DNA from: Aeromonas allosaccharophila
GTDB lineage: Bacteria > Pseudomonadota > Gammaproteobacteria > Enterobacterales > Aeromonadaceae
DNA length: 45,487 nucleotides
Reading direction: 5' to 3'
NCBI RefSeq assembly: GCF_000819685.1
Contig: NZ_CDBR01000086.1
Location: forward strand, 1 to 45,487
A program made the translations under genes and the position numbers. Numbering within the stretch: position 1 is the first letter of the stretch; every line of letters begins with the position of its first letter. Of the stretch, positions 16,716 through 25,101 are shown piece by piece. The notes beneath the pieces are model-generated. The model saw only the letters and a list, made by a program, of their open reading frames with translations. It had not been told where the DNA came from and ran no database searches.

Positions 16716-19100
16716 TCATCGGTTGAGACGCATGGAGTTGGTCACCACGATGAGCGAGCTGAGCGACATGCCTGCCGCCGCCAGATAAGGGGGGAGCCAG
16801 CCGCAGGCTGCCAGCGGCAACACCAGCAGGTTGTAACCGATGGACCAGGCGAAGTTCTCGATGATGATCTTGCGGGTACGCATTGCCAGCACTCTGGCCT
16901 CGAGCAGTCGGCTCAAGTCATCGGCCAGCAGGATGGCATCTGCGCTGTTTTTCGCCAGATCGGTGCCACCGGCCATAGCGAACGAGGCGTGAGCTCCGGC
17001 CAGTACCGGGGCGTCGTTGATACCATCGCCCACCATGATGCTGATATCACCCTCGGCTTCACGAGCCTTGAGATAGGCCAGCTTGCCATCGGGTGAGACC
17101 CCCTTGACCAGCTCATCCACTCCCAGCTCGCGGGCAATCTCGTCGGCCTGCAGGGAGCTGTCGCCAGTCAGCACAGTGGTTTGCAGACCGGCCGCCTTGA
17201 ATGCCGCGATCAGCGCCTTGGCATCGGGGCGCAGGGTATCTTCCAGATTGAAGCGCGCCAATACCTGCTGCTCGTCGGCCAGATAGATAGCCAGACCGCG
17301 GCCGTGCTCTTGCGCCGGATCCAGCCCAAGCCAGCGGGCACTGCCGATGCGGTAGCGTATGCCATCCACCAGCGCCGTGATGCCATGACCGATGACCGGG
17401 GTGATCTCGCGGGCGGATGGCAGCACTGTGATGTTGTCGGCGGGCAACCGGAAGGCGCGGGCAATGGGGTGCTCAGATTGCGCCTCCATGGCCCGAGCGA
17501 TGGCGAGGCAGTGCGCCTCGTCAAGGTCGGCCAACGCCTGAGTCTGCGTCAGGCTGACGTTGCCTGTGGTCAGGGTGCCGGTCTTGTCCATCACGATCCG
17601 GTTGGCCTTGGTCAGCACGTCCAGCACATGACCGCGGCGTAGCAAAATGCCGTTGCGAGTCAGATTGGCGGTGGCCGAGGTCAGCGCCGTCGGGGTCGCC
17701 AGCGACAGGGCGCAGGGGCAGGTAGCTACCAGCACGGCGAGGGTGACCCAGAAGGCCTGATCCGGTTGATGGAAGTGCCAGAAGGTCCAGACTGCGGCGG
17801 CAATGATCAGCAGCACCAGAATAAAGTGGCGCGACAGCTGATCCGCCATCTGGGCGATGGCCGGTTTGTCGTCGAGAGCATGATCCTGCAGCCGCATGAT
17901 CTGGGCGATCCGCGACTCTTCGATGCGGTGGCTGACCCGGATCTGCAGCGGCGCATCCGTGTTGATGGTGCCGGCATAGACCTGATCGCCGGGCTGTTTG
18001 AGCAGGGGCAGCTGTTCGCCGGTCAGCATGGATTCGTTGAGACTGGCTTGTCCTTCGACAATGATGCCGTCCGCCGGCAAAGTAGCGCCAGCCAGCACCC
18101 GAACCCGATCGCCGACCTGCAAGGTCTTGGCCGCTACCTCATGTTCCCCTTCATCATCAATGCGGGTCGCCATGATGGGCACCAGTCGCGCCAGGTTGGA
18201 GCTCGATTCCGACGCCTTGCGCCGGGCCCGCAATTCGAGAAAGCGCCCCAGCAGCAGGAAGAAGACGAACATGGTGATGGAGTCGTAATAGACCTCACCG
18301 GTGTTGAATACGGTGGCCCACATAGAGGCAACAAAGGCACCGATCAGCGCCAGCGACACCGACACATCCATCGACAGGTGGCCCTGTTTCAGGCTGCGCC
18401 AGGCGCCCACGTAAAACGGCAGTGCCGAATAGATCATGATGGGGGTGGAGAGCAAAAGGCTTATCCACTTGAAGTAGACCATGAACTCATCTTCAACGCT
18501 GATGAAGAGATCCATATAGAGTGCCACGGCGCACATCATTACCTGCATCGAGCCCAGTCCCGCCAATGCCAGCCGGAACATATAGCTGCGCACCTCTTTG
18601 GCGTAGAGCGCCTCCTGTTGATGGGTCTGGAACGGGTAGGCGCGATAGCCAATTTGGGCGAATCCCTTGAGGATGTCACTCAGGGAGAGCTGGTCCGGAT
18701 CCCACTTGATGCGGGCTCGGTGGGTGGTGGTGTTGACGTTGATGTAGCGCAGGCCGCTCAGGGTCATCAGATGCCGTTCGATCAGCCAGGCACAGGCGGC
18801 GCAGGTGAGCCCCTCGACCGTCAGCTGGATTTCACGAAGGGTGCCACTTTCGGTGACAAACTCCTGCTGGATCTCGGCCAGGTCGTAGTGGGTGAGCGCG
18901 GCCAGCTCCTCGGGCACCAGATCCCCCTTGGTACCGGGGGCGGTGCGGTGATCGTAGTAACTGGCGAGGCCGCACTCCATGATGGTTTCCGCCACCGCCT
19001 GACAACCGGGGCAGCACATGGGGCGAACAATCCCCTTTATCTCGAGGGAATAGCCACTATTGGCGGGCACCGGCTCGCCACAGTGAAAGCACGGGGTCAT
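16716..19100 (-). CDS. ccoI: cbb3 oxidase copper-transporting P1B-type ATPase CcoI
   Basis: Exports copper from the cytoplasm for CcoN metallation. The 794-residue protein starts with a zinc-ribbon-like MTPCFHCGEPV and CCPGC. A heavy-metal-binding domain follows (GLTCAACAWL near residue 100), then eight predicted membrane helices with the CPC motif (VATCPCALS near 455). The ATPase core has phosphorylation site DKTGTLT near 510, SEHPIA near 550, and hinge MVGDGINDAPVL near 695. The start at 19100 is stop/start coupled to a 28-codon micro-ORF. Length and layout are standard for FixI/CcoI. Confidence 0.96.
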   Translation of the reverse strand: MTPCFHCGEPVPANSGYSLEIKGIVRPMCCPGCQAVAETIMECGLASYYDHRTAPGTKGDLVPEELAALTHYDLAEIQQEFVTESGTLREIQLTVEGLTCAACAWLIERHLMTLSGLRYINVNTTTHRARIKWDPDQLSLSDILKGFAQIGYRAYPFQTHQQEALYAKEVRSYMFRLALAGLGSMQVMMCAVALYMDLFISVEDEFMVYFKWISLLLSTPIMIYSALPFYVGAWRSLKQGHLSMDVSVSLALIGAFVASMWATVFNTGEVYYDSITMFVFFLLLGRFLELRARRKASESSSNLARLVPIMATRIDDEGEHEVAAKTLQVGDRVRVLAGATLPADGIIVEGQASLNESMLTGEQLPLLKQPGDQVYAGTINTDAPLQIRVSHRIEESRIAQIMRLQDHALDDKPAIAQMADQLSRHFILVLLIIAAAVWTFWHFHQPDQAFWVTLAVLVATCPCALSLATPTALTSATANLTRNGILLRRGHVLDVLTKANRIVMDKTGTLTTGNVSLTQTQALADLDEAHCLAIARAMEAQSEHPIARAFRLPADNITVLPSAREITPVIGHGITALVDGIRYRIGSARWLGLDPAQEHGRGLAIYLADEQQVLARFNLEDTLRPDAKALIAAFKAAGLQTTVLTGDSSLQADEIARELGVDELVKGVSPDGKLAYLKAREAEGDISIMVGDGINDAPVLAGAHASFAMAGGTDLAKNSADAILLADDLSRLLEARVLAMRTRKIIIENFAWSIGYNLLVLPLAACGWLPPYLAAAGMSLSSLIVVTNSMRLNR

Positions 19101-19183
19101 GGTTTATGGCCCCCTGAATGCAGGATACGAGCTGCGGGGGCGCTGGCGAGAACCTGCTCACCACAGTGAGAACAGCCGGTCAT
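19097..19183 (-). CDS. 28-codon micro-ORF echoing the CcoI N-terminus
   Basis: Begins MTGCSHCGEQVLASAPAARI and ends at a TGA overlapping the ccoI ATG (ATGA). Its first nine residues follow the same pattern as CcoI (MT-x-C-x-HCGE-x-V against MTPCFHCGEPV). This suggests a partial duplication of the ccoI 5' end or a tiny zinc-ribbon peptide. It starts 3 nt after the ccoH stop, so ribosomes could pass from ccoH through it into ccoI. No Shine-Dalgarno sequence of its own is evident. Whether the peptide is made is unknown. Confidence 0.5.
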   Translation of the reverse strand: MTGCSHCGEQVLASAPAARILHSGGHKP

Positions 19184-19186
19184 GGC

Positions 19187-19687
19187 TTAGCGTCCTTTCG
19201 GGTCGAGTTCGACAGGGGCCAGGGTGGGCAGCTGGACGGTCTCTTGCAATCGCCACTCGTGATCGAAGGCATCGACCCGAATGTGCCACTTGCCGACCAG
19301 CGGCTTGTCGAAATGGAGACGATAGGTGCCGCTCGCATCGGCGGTGATCATGTGTTCGCTGTCCTGACCAGCCAACGTCGGGTGGAACAGCGAGAGATAG
19401 AGGGCTTGCCCGGCGGGAATGTCGCCGCTGATGGGCTTGAGAGTCAGCTCGTTGCCGTCAACCTCCAGCCCAAAGCGGATATTGAGCGCTTCGGAGCGGT
19501 CAAACTTGCTCAAGTCCTGATTGATCTCTTTCCCTTGTTTGTAATAGTCCTCGGCCACCAGATTGACCCCATCCTGGCTGGCAATGATGGCGGTGGTGAT
19601 GCTGCCGACCACGGCGGCAGTGGGGAGGGCGATGATAAACCAGGGCCAGAATTGGCGATACCACGGTTTGGATAGAGGTTGGGTCAT
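19187..19687 (-). CDS. ccoH: cbb3 oxidase assembly protein CcoH/FixH
   Basis: A 166-residue membrane-anchored protein: MTQPLSKPWYRQFWPWFIIA leads into one helix (about 12-35), followed by a periplasmic Ig-like FixH domain. That domain includes DGVNLVAEDYYKQGKEINQD, the hallmark YYKxG..I of the family. The stretch GTYRLHFDKPLVGKWHIRVD completes the fold. CcoH binds the oxidase subunits and is needed for stable assembly. The start at 19687 was chosen because the membrane anchor begins there; the ribosome-binding site is weak and upstream ATGs add atypical sequence. There is no ccoG gene between ccoP and this gene. Confidence 0.93.
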   Translation of the reverse strand: MTQPLSKPWYRQFWPWFIIALPTAAVVGSITTAIIASQDGVNLVAEDYYKQGKEINQDLSKFDRSEALNIRFGLEVDGNELTLKPISGDIPAGQALYLSLFHPTLAGQDSEHMITADASGTYRLHFDKPLVGKWHIRVDAFDHEWRLQETVQLPTLAPVELDPKGR

Positions 19688-19751
19688 GATTGCTACTGCC
19701 ATGAAACGAATGATTAACGTGGAAGATGGTTTTGACGCAACACAAGATAAC

Positions 19752-19779
19752 AAAAAGCCTCGAGGAGTCGAGGCTTTTT
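19752..19779. terminator. Bidirectional-looking terminator after ccoP
   Basis: Twelve-bp stem AAAAAGCCTCGA / TCGAGGCTTTTT with loop GGAG. It separates the structural genes ccoNOQP from the assembly genes ccoH onwards, so these are probably distinct transcripts or joined only by partial readthrough. Confidence 0.85.
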
Positions 19780-19827
19780 GCTGTGTAATCACGTGTTTAT
19801 CACATGTTACAACGTTACGGGCGAACC

Positions 19828-20811
19828 TTATTTGGCAGACTGTTGATGAGACAGGCTGTAAACGTAGGAGGCCAGCAGGTGAACCTTGTCCTCACCCAGA
19901 ATGTCTTTCCAGGCTGGCATCACGCCGTGACGACCGTGGGTGATGGTCTGCACCACCACTTCGCGGGAGCCACCGTAGAGCCAAGTGTTGTTGGTGAGGT
20001 CTGGCGCACCGACGGCAATACCGCCCTTGGCATCGGCCCCGTGGCAAGCTGCGCAGATGGCAAAGCGGGCTTCACCTTTCTTCGCTTCAACCAGATCGAC
20101 CTTGCGACCAGAGAGGCTCAGCACATAAGAAGCCACTTCCTGAACGCCATCTTTGCCGAGGATTTCACCCCAGGCAGCCATGATCCCCTGGCGACCGCCC
20201 ATGATGGTGGTCTTGATGTTCTCCGGCTGACCGCCCCATTGCCATTCACTGTCGGTCAGGTTCGGGAAGCCGCGGCCACCGCGGGCATCGGAGCCGTGGC
20301 ACTGGGAACAGTTCTGCAGGAACAGACGTTGACCCACTTTCAGGGCTTCCGGATCCTTGGCGATCTCGGTGATGGCACGATAGGTTTTGCCGTCCGCTTC
20401 ATAGGTGAGTTCACGGAACTTGGCGCCGTAGATCTCGTCAGCCTTGGCAACCTCGCGGTCATACTCCACCGCGCGACCTTCGGCCTTGGCCGATACGGTC
20501 GCCGCTTTGGACTCTGCCAGCGAGCGAACATCCTGGTTGGAGCTCTGCCAGCCCAGCACACCTTTCCAGTTACCCAGACCCGGGAAGGCGACCAGGTAGA
20601 CCAGACCGGTGACGATGAAGAAGAGGAACATGTAAGTCCACCACTTCGGCAGCGGGTTGTTGATCTCCTCGATGCCATCGAAGGAGTGGCCCATCGATTT
20701 ACCTTCTTCAACACCCATCTTGTCCTTGCGGCACCACATCAGCAGCAAGAAGCAGCCGAGGATGGTTCCCAGACTGATGACAGTCACAAAAATGCTAAAC
20801 AGAGTGCTCAT
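19828..20811 (-). CDS. ccoP: cbb3 oxidase diheme cytochrome c subunit CcoP
   Basis: Membrane-anchored electron-transfer subunit, 327 residues. Two N-terminal hydrophobic segments (about 4-26 and 58-78; KWWTYMFLFFIVTGLVYLVA is the second) precede two cytochrome c domains. The heme motifs are CSQCH near residue 177 and CAACH near 262, and the methionine ligands lie in IMAAWGEIL and VMPAWKDIL. Its ATG overlaps the ccoQ stop by one base (TAATG). It passes electrons from the bc1 complex to CcoO/CcoN. Confidence 0.97.
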   Translation of the reverse strand: MSTLFSIFVTVISLGTILGCFLLLMWCRKDKMGVEEGKSMGHSFDGIEEINNPLPKWWTYMFLFFIVTGLVYLVAFPGLGNWKGVLGWQSSNQDVRSLAESKAATVSAKAEGRAVEYDREVAKADEIYGAKFRELTYEADGKTYRAITEIAKDPEALKVGQRLFLQNCSQCHGSDARGGRGFPNLTDSEWQWGGQPENIKTTIMGGRQGIMAAWGEILGKDGVQEVASYVLSLSGRKVDLVEAKKGEARFAICAACHGADAKGGIAVGAPDLTNNTWLYGGSREVVVQTITHGRHGVMPAWKDILGEDKVHLLASYVYSLSHQQSAK

Positions 20812-20990
20812 TATTGTTTCGCTCCTGCGTTCTTTTTATCAGCACCGGGTTGCTCATCATCGGCAAAAACCAGGTTGGCAGCCTCGTCGAAAGAGGTCTT
20901 GCGGCGTTTGCTGTAAGCCCAGACGATGATGCCAATCATGATGGCCATCAACAGCAGGGTGTACAGACCGCGAAATGTGCCGTAATCCAT
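20811..20990 (-). CDS. ccoQ: cbb3 oxidase small subunit CcoQ/FixQ
   Basis: A 59-residue single-span protein beginning MDYGTFRGLYTLLLMAIMIG, with the cytoplasmic WAYSKRRKTSFDEAANLVF typical of CcoQ. It stabilises the oxidase complex. GGAG lies 7 nt upstream of the ATG. It sits 11 nt after ccoO and overlaps ccoP by one base. Confidence 0.95.
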   Translation of the reverse strand: MDYGTFRGLYTLLLMAIMIGIIVWAYSKRRKTSFDEAANLVFADDEQPGADKKNAGAKQ

Positions 20991-21001
20991 CTTGAGACTC
21001 C

Positions 21002-21616
21002 TTATTTCAGGGCATGGCCCAGTGACTGGAGGTAAGCGATGAGTGCTTCAAGCTCGGTCTTGCCTTTGACCGCTTCCCCGGCACCCTGAATATCGGCGTC
21101 GGTATACGGCACACCAAAGTGATCACGGAACAGCGCCAGCTTCTTGGCTGTCATCTCGCCGGTCAGCACGTTGGTGTCAAGCCAGGGGTAACCGGGCATG
21201 TTGGATTCCGGTACCACATCGCGCGGGTTGATCAAGTGAGCGTGGTGCCAGGCATCGGAGTAACGACCGCCAACACGGGCCAGATCCGGACCAGTACGCT
21301 TGGAGCCCCACAGGAAGGGGTGCTCCCAGACGCTCTCACCGGCGACCGAGTAGTGACCGTAACGCTCGGTCTCGGCACGGAACGGACGGATCATCTGGCT
21401 GTGGCAGTTGGTGCAGCCTTCGCGGATGAAGATGTCGCGCCCTTCCATCTGCAGAGCGGTGTAGGGCTTGAGGCCCTCCACCGGCTCGGTGGTCTGCTTC
21501 TGGAAGAACAGCGGGGTGATTTCAACCAGGCCCCCCAGACTGATGGCGAAGATGATGCCGACCACCAGCATGGGAACGCTTTTTTCAAATATTTCGTGAC
21601 GGTTATTGTTGCTCAT
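21002..21616 (-). CDS. ccoO: cbb3 oxidase monoheme cytochrome c subunit CcoO
   Basis: A 204-residue subunit with one N-terminal membrane anchor ([20 protein letters not shown]) and a periplasmic cytochrome c domain. [13 protein letters not shown] carries the heme-binding motif, and Met in [10 protein letters not shown] is the probable axial ligand. The sequence is collinear with known FixO/CcoO proteins. It lies 16 nt after ccoN. Confidence 0.97.
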   Translation of the reverse strand: MSNNNRHEIFEKSVPMLVVGIIFAISLGGLVEITPLFFQKQTTEPVEGLKPYTALQMEGRDIFIREGCTNCHSQMIRPFRAETERYGHYSVAGESVWEHPFLWGSKRTGPDLARVGGRYSDAWHHAHLINPRDVVPESNMPGYPWLDTNVLTGEMTAKKLALFRDHFGVPYTDADIQGAGEAVKGKTELEALIAYLQSLGHALK

Positions 21617-21632
21617 GGGTTGACCTCTTCAA

Positions 21633-23057
21633 TCAGGCTGGCTGGGCGATAGGTTCCAGAGAACCTTTGGGCGCAGTGATGGTGCGATAGGCGTTGTAAG
21701 CCAGCAGCAACATGCCGGTGACGAAGAAGCAGCCTCCCAGGAAGCGCACGAAATAGAAGGGATAGGATGCCTGCAGCGCTTCAACGAAGCTGTAGGTCAG
21801 GGTGCCGTCTTCGTTGACTGCACGCCACATCAGGCCCTGCATCACGCCGGAAATCCACATGGCAACGATGTAGAGCACGGTGCCCACGGTCGCCAGCCAG
21901 AAGTGAACGTTGATCAGCTTGATGCTGTACATCCGGCCCTGGCCGAACAGGTTCGGGATCAGGTGATAGACAGCACCGATGGAGACCATGGCAACCCAGC
22001 CCAGCGCCCCGGAGTGAACGTGACCAACGGTCCAGTCGGTGTAGTGGGAGAGGGCGTTGACGGTTTTGATCGCCATCATCGGGCCTTCAAAGGTCGACAT
22101 GCCGTAGAAAGACAGGGAGACGATCAGGAAGCGCAGGATGGGGTCATAACGCAGTTTGTGCCACGCACCGGAGAGGGTCATGATGCCGTTGATCATGCCG
22201 CCCCAGGAGGGTACGAACAGGATCAGGGACATCACCATGCCCAGCGACTGGGCCCAGTCAGGCAGTGCGGTGTAGTGCAGGTGGTGCGGACCGGCCCAGA
22301 TATAGAGGGAGATCAGCGCCCAGAAATGCACGATGGAGAGGCGATAGGAGTAAACCGGACGACCGGCCTGCTTGGGCACGAAGTAGTACATCATCCCCAG
22401 GAAGCCGGCGGTCAGCAGGAAGCCTACCGCGTTGTGGCCATACCACCACTGCACCATGGCGTCCATGGCGCCGGAGTACATGGAGTAGGACTTCATGCCC
22501 GAGAGCGGCACTTCCATGTTGTTGACAATGTGCAGCACCGCCACGGTGATGATGAAGGCGCCGAAGAACCAGTTCGCCACATAGATGTGGGAGGTGGTGC
22601 GCTTCATCAGGGTGCCGAAGAAGACGATGGCATAGGCGACCCATACCACAGTGATGGCGATATCAATCGGCCACTCCAGCTCGGCATACTCTTTGGCGGA
22701 GGTGTAACCCAGCGGCAGAGAGATGGCGGCAGAGAGGATGATCGCTTGCCAGCCCCAGAAGACGAAGGTTGCCAGCGGGCCACCGAACAGTCTGGTTTGA
22801 CAGGTGCGCTGCACCACGTAGAACGAGGTGGCCATCAGTGCACTGACGCCGAAGGCGAAGATCACTGCGTTGGTATGGAGGGGCCGCAGACGACTGTAAG
22901 TCAGCCACGGAGTCTCGAAGTTGAGAGCAGGCCAGATCAACTGGGCTGCGATCAGTACGCCAACCGACATGCCGACAATTCCCCAGACAATCGTCATGAC
23001 GGTAAACTGGCGAACAACGGTGTAGTTGTACTCAGGATGGTTAGTTGTATGGCTCAT
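21633..23057 (-). CDS. ccoN: cbb3 cytochrome c oxidase catalytic subunit CcoN
   Basis: Catalytic heme b / heme b3-CuB subunit reducing oxygen to water with proton pumping, of high oxygen affinity. It has 474 residues and about 12 helices. Conserved histidine sites are seen in [33 protein letters not shown] (with the cross-linked Tyr region), [15 protein letters not shown] and [16 protein letters not shown]. The start at 23057 ([18 protein letters not shown]) fits the family; GGAA lies 7 nt upstream, and a longer frame upstream is unlike CcoN. First gene of ccoNOQP. Confidence 0.97.
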   Translation of the reverse strand: MSHTTNHPEYNYTVVRQFTVMTIVWGIVGMSVGVLIAAQLIWPALNFETPWLTYSRLRPLHTNAVIFAFGVSALMATSFYVVQRTCQTRLFGGPLATFVFWGWQAIILSAAISLPLGYTSAKEYAELEWPIDIAITVVWVAYAIVFFGTLMKRTTSHIYVANWFFGAFIITVAVLHIVNNMEVPLSGMKSYSMYSGAMDAMVQWWYGHNAVGFLLTAGFLGMMYYFVPKQAGRPVYSYRLSIVHFWALISLYIWAGPHHLHYTALPDWAQSLGMVMSLILFVPSWGGMINGIMTLSGAWHKLRYDPILRFLIVSLSFYGMSTFEGPMMAIKTVNALSHYTDWTVGHVHSGALGWVAMVSIGAVYHLIPNLFGQGRMYSIKLINVHFWLATVGTVLYIVAMWISGVMQGLMWRAVNEDGTLTYSFVEALQASYPFYFVRFLGGCFFVTGMLLLAYNAYRTITAPKGSLEPIAQPA

Positions 23058-23142
23058 CGTTATATTCCGCTTCCGATGCTGCTGTTGTTTGGTTTTGTAT
23101 CCGGAGAACCGGACTGGCTTCATCAGCCACCGCCGACCAGTT

Positions 23143-23158
23143 GTTAACATCTGTTAAC
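23143..23158. promoter_or_regulatory. Direct repeat GTTAAC upstream of ccoN, possible ArcA-type site
   Basis: Two GTTAAC units whose starts are 10 bp apart, about 85-100 nt before the ccoN ATG. ArcA sites are direct repeats of a GTTAA-like unit at about 11 bp. The match is suggestive only. Confidence 0.3.
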
Positions 23159-23284
23159 GAAAGGAAAAGCAAAAGATGGCTAAATGAAAACTTCATGGGA
23201 ATGATACTGAACTGACAGGTAAAATAACAGTATAAACAGTGATATATTTGGCTCCGTCCGGTCTCGTTATGGCGGTTTTTTACC

Positions 23285-23298
23285 TTGTTCGAGATCAC
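23285..23298. promoter_or_regulatory. FNR-like box between ccoN and the divergent gene
   Basis: TTGTTCGAGATCAC matches TTGAT-N4-ATCAA at eight of ten positions. It lies 228 nt upstream of ccoN and about 40 nt upstream of the divergent gene, so it could serve either. A match this good may arise by chance in the region. Confidence 0.3.
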
Positions 23299-23338
23299 AA
23301 AAAACTATTTTAATTGCATCTTAATCGGGCTGTTTTTG

Positions 23339-23800
23339 ATGAAAGAGAGACTTACCGCACGTAAAGTTTTGCACCTGGTACTGGTATTAGCGCTGCTATT
23401 GACGCTGATGGCCTATCGCACCTGGTTTTCGGCCGATAACAGCGTCTCTGCTGACCAGAAAAAAGATCAGATTTGTGATCTTTCCCACACCCCTTGCAGC
23501 GTGCTGATTGGTGACAAGCCGCTGACGGTCGCCATCAAGGAATTACCGCTGCGCGCCGAACATGACTTTGCCATCGCTATTACCGGCGGCGATCCGGCCA
23601 TCAAACCGGTGAAAGCGACACTCGAAGGCAAAGATATGTTTATGGGCACCATTCCGGTGAGCTTTGAACAAATAGACGGACAGTGGCAGGGGGTGACCCA
23701 GGTGGGGAGCTGTACATCACCCGTCATGATCTGGTTGTTAAATATCGAGTGGAGTAATGGTCAACGCCAGCAATTGGCGCTTTCCGTTGCCCGGGAATAA
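23339..23800 (+). CDS. Small membrane-anchored periplasmic protein, unknown
   Basis: A 153-residue protein with one N-terminal helix (VLHLVLVLALLLTLMAYRTW) and a periplasmic beta-rich domain of about 120 residues. It has three cysteines (ICDLSHTPCSV near 46-53 and GSCTSPVMIW near 126). The C-terminal half, with GTIPVSFEQIDGQWQGVTQV, recalls the FixH/Ig-like fold, but I cannot assign a family. ATG 23339 was chosen because basic residues then precede the helix; the ribosome-binding site is weak. It is divergent from ccoN and shares its 281-nt control region, so a link to cbb3 biogenesis is plausible but unproven. Confidence 0.7.
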   Translation: MKERLTARKVLHLVLVLALLLTLMAYRTWFSADNSVSADQKKDQICDLSHTPCSVLIGDKPLTVAIKELPLRAEHDFAIAITGGDPAIKPVKATLEGKDMFMGTIPVSFEQIDGQWQGVTQVGSCTSPVMIWLLNIEWSNGQRQQLALSVARE

Positions 23801-23893
23801 CGGCGCAAGAGGTGGGGAGTGGAAAAAATATTTGAAATTTCCCGGCCAGGCGTTACCTTCCCCAAACCATCAGGGAGTGAAGTTCATTTAATC

Positions 23894-24352
23894 ATGATTG
23901 AAAAACAACCGTTTTATCGCACCCTCAACCAGCAGGCCAAGGCGCTGCTGGAGGGGGAAACCGATCTGATTGCCAATCTGGCCAACCTCTCCGCACTGCT
24001 TAATCAGGAGCTGGAGGAGATCAACTGGGTCGGTTTTTATCTGTTGCAGGGCGAGACCCTGGTATTGGGGCCATTTCAGGGCAAACCGGCCTGCGTGCGG
24101 ATCCCGGTCGGCCGCGGGGTGTGTGGTACGGCAGTGGCAGAGGGGAAAACCCAGCTCATTGACGATGTCCACCAGTTCGACGGTCACATCGCTTGCGATG
24201 GCGCGAGCAACTCGGAAATCGTGATCCCGGTGCGCCGTGGTGGCGAGATCATCGGGGTGCTCGATATCGACAGTCCGATTTTTAACCGTTTCGACCAGGA
24301 AGACCGGATTGGCCTCGAAGAAACGGTGCAAATTTTGGAAAGCATGCTCTAA
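23894..24352 (+). CDS. msrC: Free methionine-(R)-sulfoxide reductase (GAF domain)
   Basis: Reduces free methionine-R-sulfoxide in the cytoplasm. The 152-residue protein is a single GAF domain like E. coli YebR. NWVGFYLL lies near residue 47, and the catalytic cysteines are in ACVRIPVGRGVCGTAV and HIACDGASNSEIVIPV. GVLDIDSP lies near the end. The start at 23894 aligns with the family; a good Shine-Dalgarno sequence is not evident, the nearest AGGGAG being about 17 nt away. It is followed by a terminator. Confidence 0.92.
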   Translation: MIEKQPFYRTLNQQAKALLEGETDLIANLANLSALLNQELEEINWVGFYLLQGETLVLGPFQGKPACVRIPVGRGVCGTAVAEGKTQLIDDVHQFDGHIACDGASNSEIVIPVRRGGEIIGVLDIDSPIFNRFDQEDRIGLEETVQILESML

Positions 24353-24367
24353 GTCATTGCTAGATGG

Positions 24368-24396
24368 TTCGCAAAAGGCCCCAAGCTCTCTATAAT
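24368..24396 (+). promoter_or_regulatory. Predicted proQ promoter
   Basis: -35 TTCGCA (24368-24373) and perfect -10 TATAAT (24391-24396), 17 bp apart. It is interleaved with the msrC terminator hairpin, so the same bases end one transcript and begin another. Confidence 0.6.
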
Positions 24397-24405
24397 GGGG
24401 CCTTT
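24374..24405 (+). terminator. msrC terminator overlapping the proQ promoter
   Basis: AAAGGCCCC / GGGGCCTTT stem with a 14-nt loop that contains the TATAAT of the proQ promoter. It is followed by TTTGTTG. Confidence 0.65.
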
Positions 24406-24454
24406 GTTGTGCTCGGGACGTGCCCGTGCGTTTATATGAAAGCCAAGGTTATAC

Positions 24455-25093
24455 ATGGAAAACACTGAGAAGCTGAAGAACAGTAAAGAGATCGTTGCCT
24501 ACCTGGTCGAGAAATTCCCGGCCTGCTTCGTTGCTGAAGGAGAGGCCAAGCCGCTCAAGATTGGCATCTTCCAGGATTTGGCCGAGCGTCTTGCTGACGA
24601 TGCCAGAGTCTCCAAGACCATGCTGCGTTCCGCACTGCGTCAATACACCTCCAGCTGGCGCTACCTGCACGGCCTCAAAGCTGGCCAGGCTCGCGTTGAT
24701 CTGGACGGTAACCCGGGCGAACTGCTGACCGAAGAGCACATCGAGCACGCCAAGCAAGCTCTGAAAGAGAGCAAAGAGCGCGTATTCGCCAGCCGTCGTA
24801 CCAATACCAAAGAGAAGGATGAGAAGGCCAAGAAGCCCCGTCGTCCTGCTGTGCGCAAAACCGAGAAAGCTGATGTAGCTGCCAAGCCGAAAGCTGCCGC
24901 CAAGGCACCGGTCGCTGACGCTCCGCTGGTTAAAGTGGATGCCGCTACGCTGAAAGTGGGCCAGGATGTGCGCGTCGTTATGGGTAAATTCCCGGTTCCG
25001 GCAACCATCAAGGAAGTAACCAAGGACGATGTACAGGTCCAACTGCAGACCGGCATGATGGTGCGGGTCAAATCAGAGCACTTGGTTCTCTAA
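24455..25093 (+). CDS. proQ: RNA chaperone ProQ
   Basis: FinO-domain RNA-binding protein that stabilises many small RNAs and mRNA 3' ends. It has 212 residues. The N-terminal FinO-like domain (about 1-120) has FPACFVAEGEAKPLKIGIFQ and LRSALRQYTSSWRYLHGL. A lysine/alanine-rich linker (about 120-155) leads to a Tudor-like C-terminal domain (VGQDVRVVMGKFPVPATI to the end). Prc follows after only 8 nt, so the two are cotranscribed, as in E. coli. Confidence 0.97.
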   Translation: MENTEKLKNSKEIVAYLVEKFPACFVAEGEAKPLKIGIFQDLAERLADDARVSKTMLRSALRQYTSSWRYLHGLKAGQARVDLDGNPGELLTEEHIEHAKQALKESKERVFASRRTNTKEKDEKAKKPRRPAVRKTEKADVAAKPKAAAKAPVADAPLVKVDAATLKVGQDVRVVMGKFPVPATIKEVTKDDVQVQLQTGMMVRVKSEHLVL

Positions 25094-25101
25094 GGAGACA
25101 A

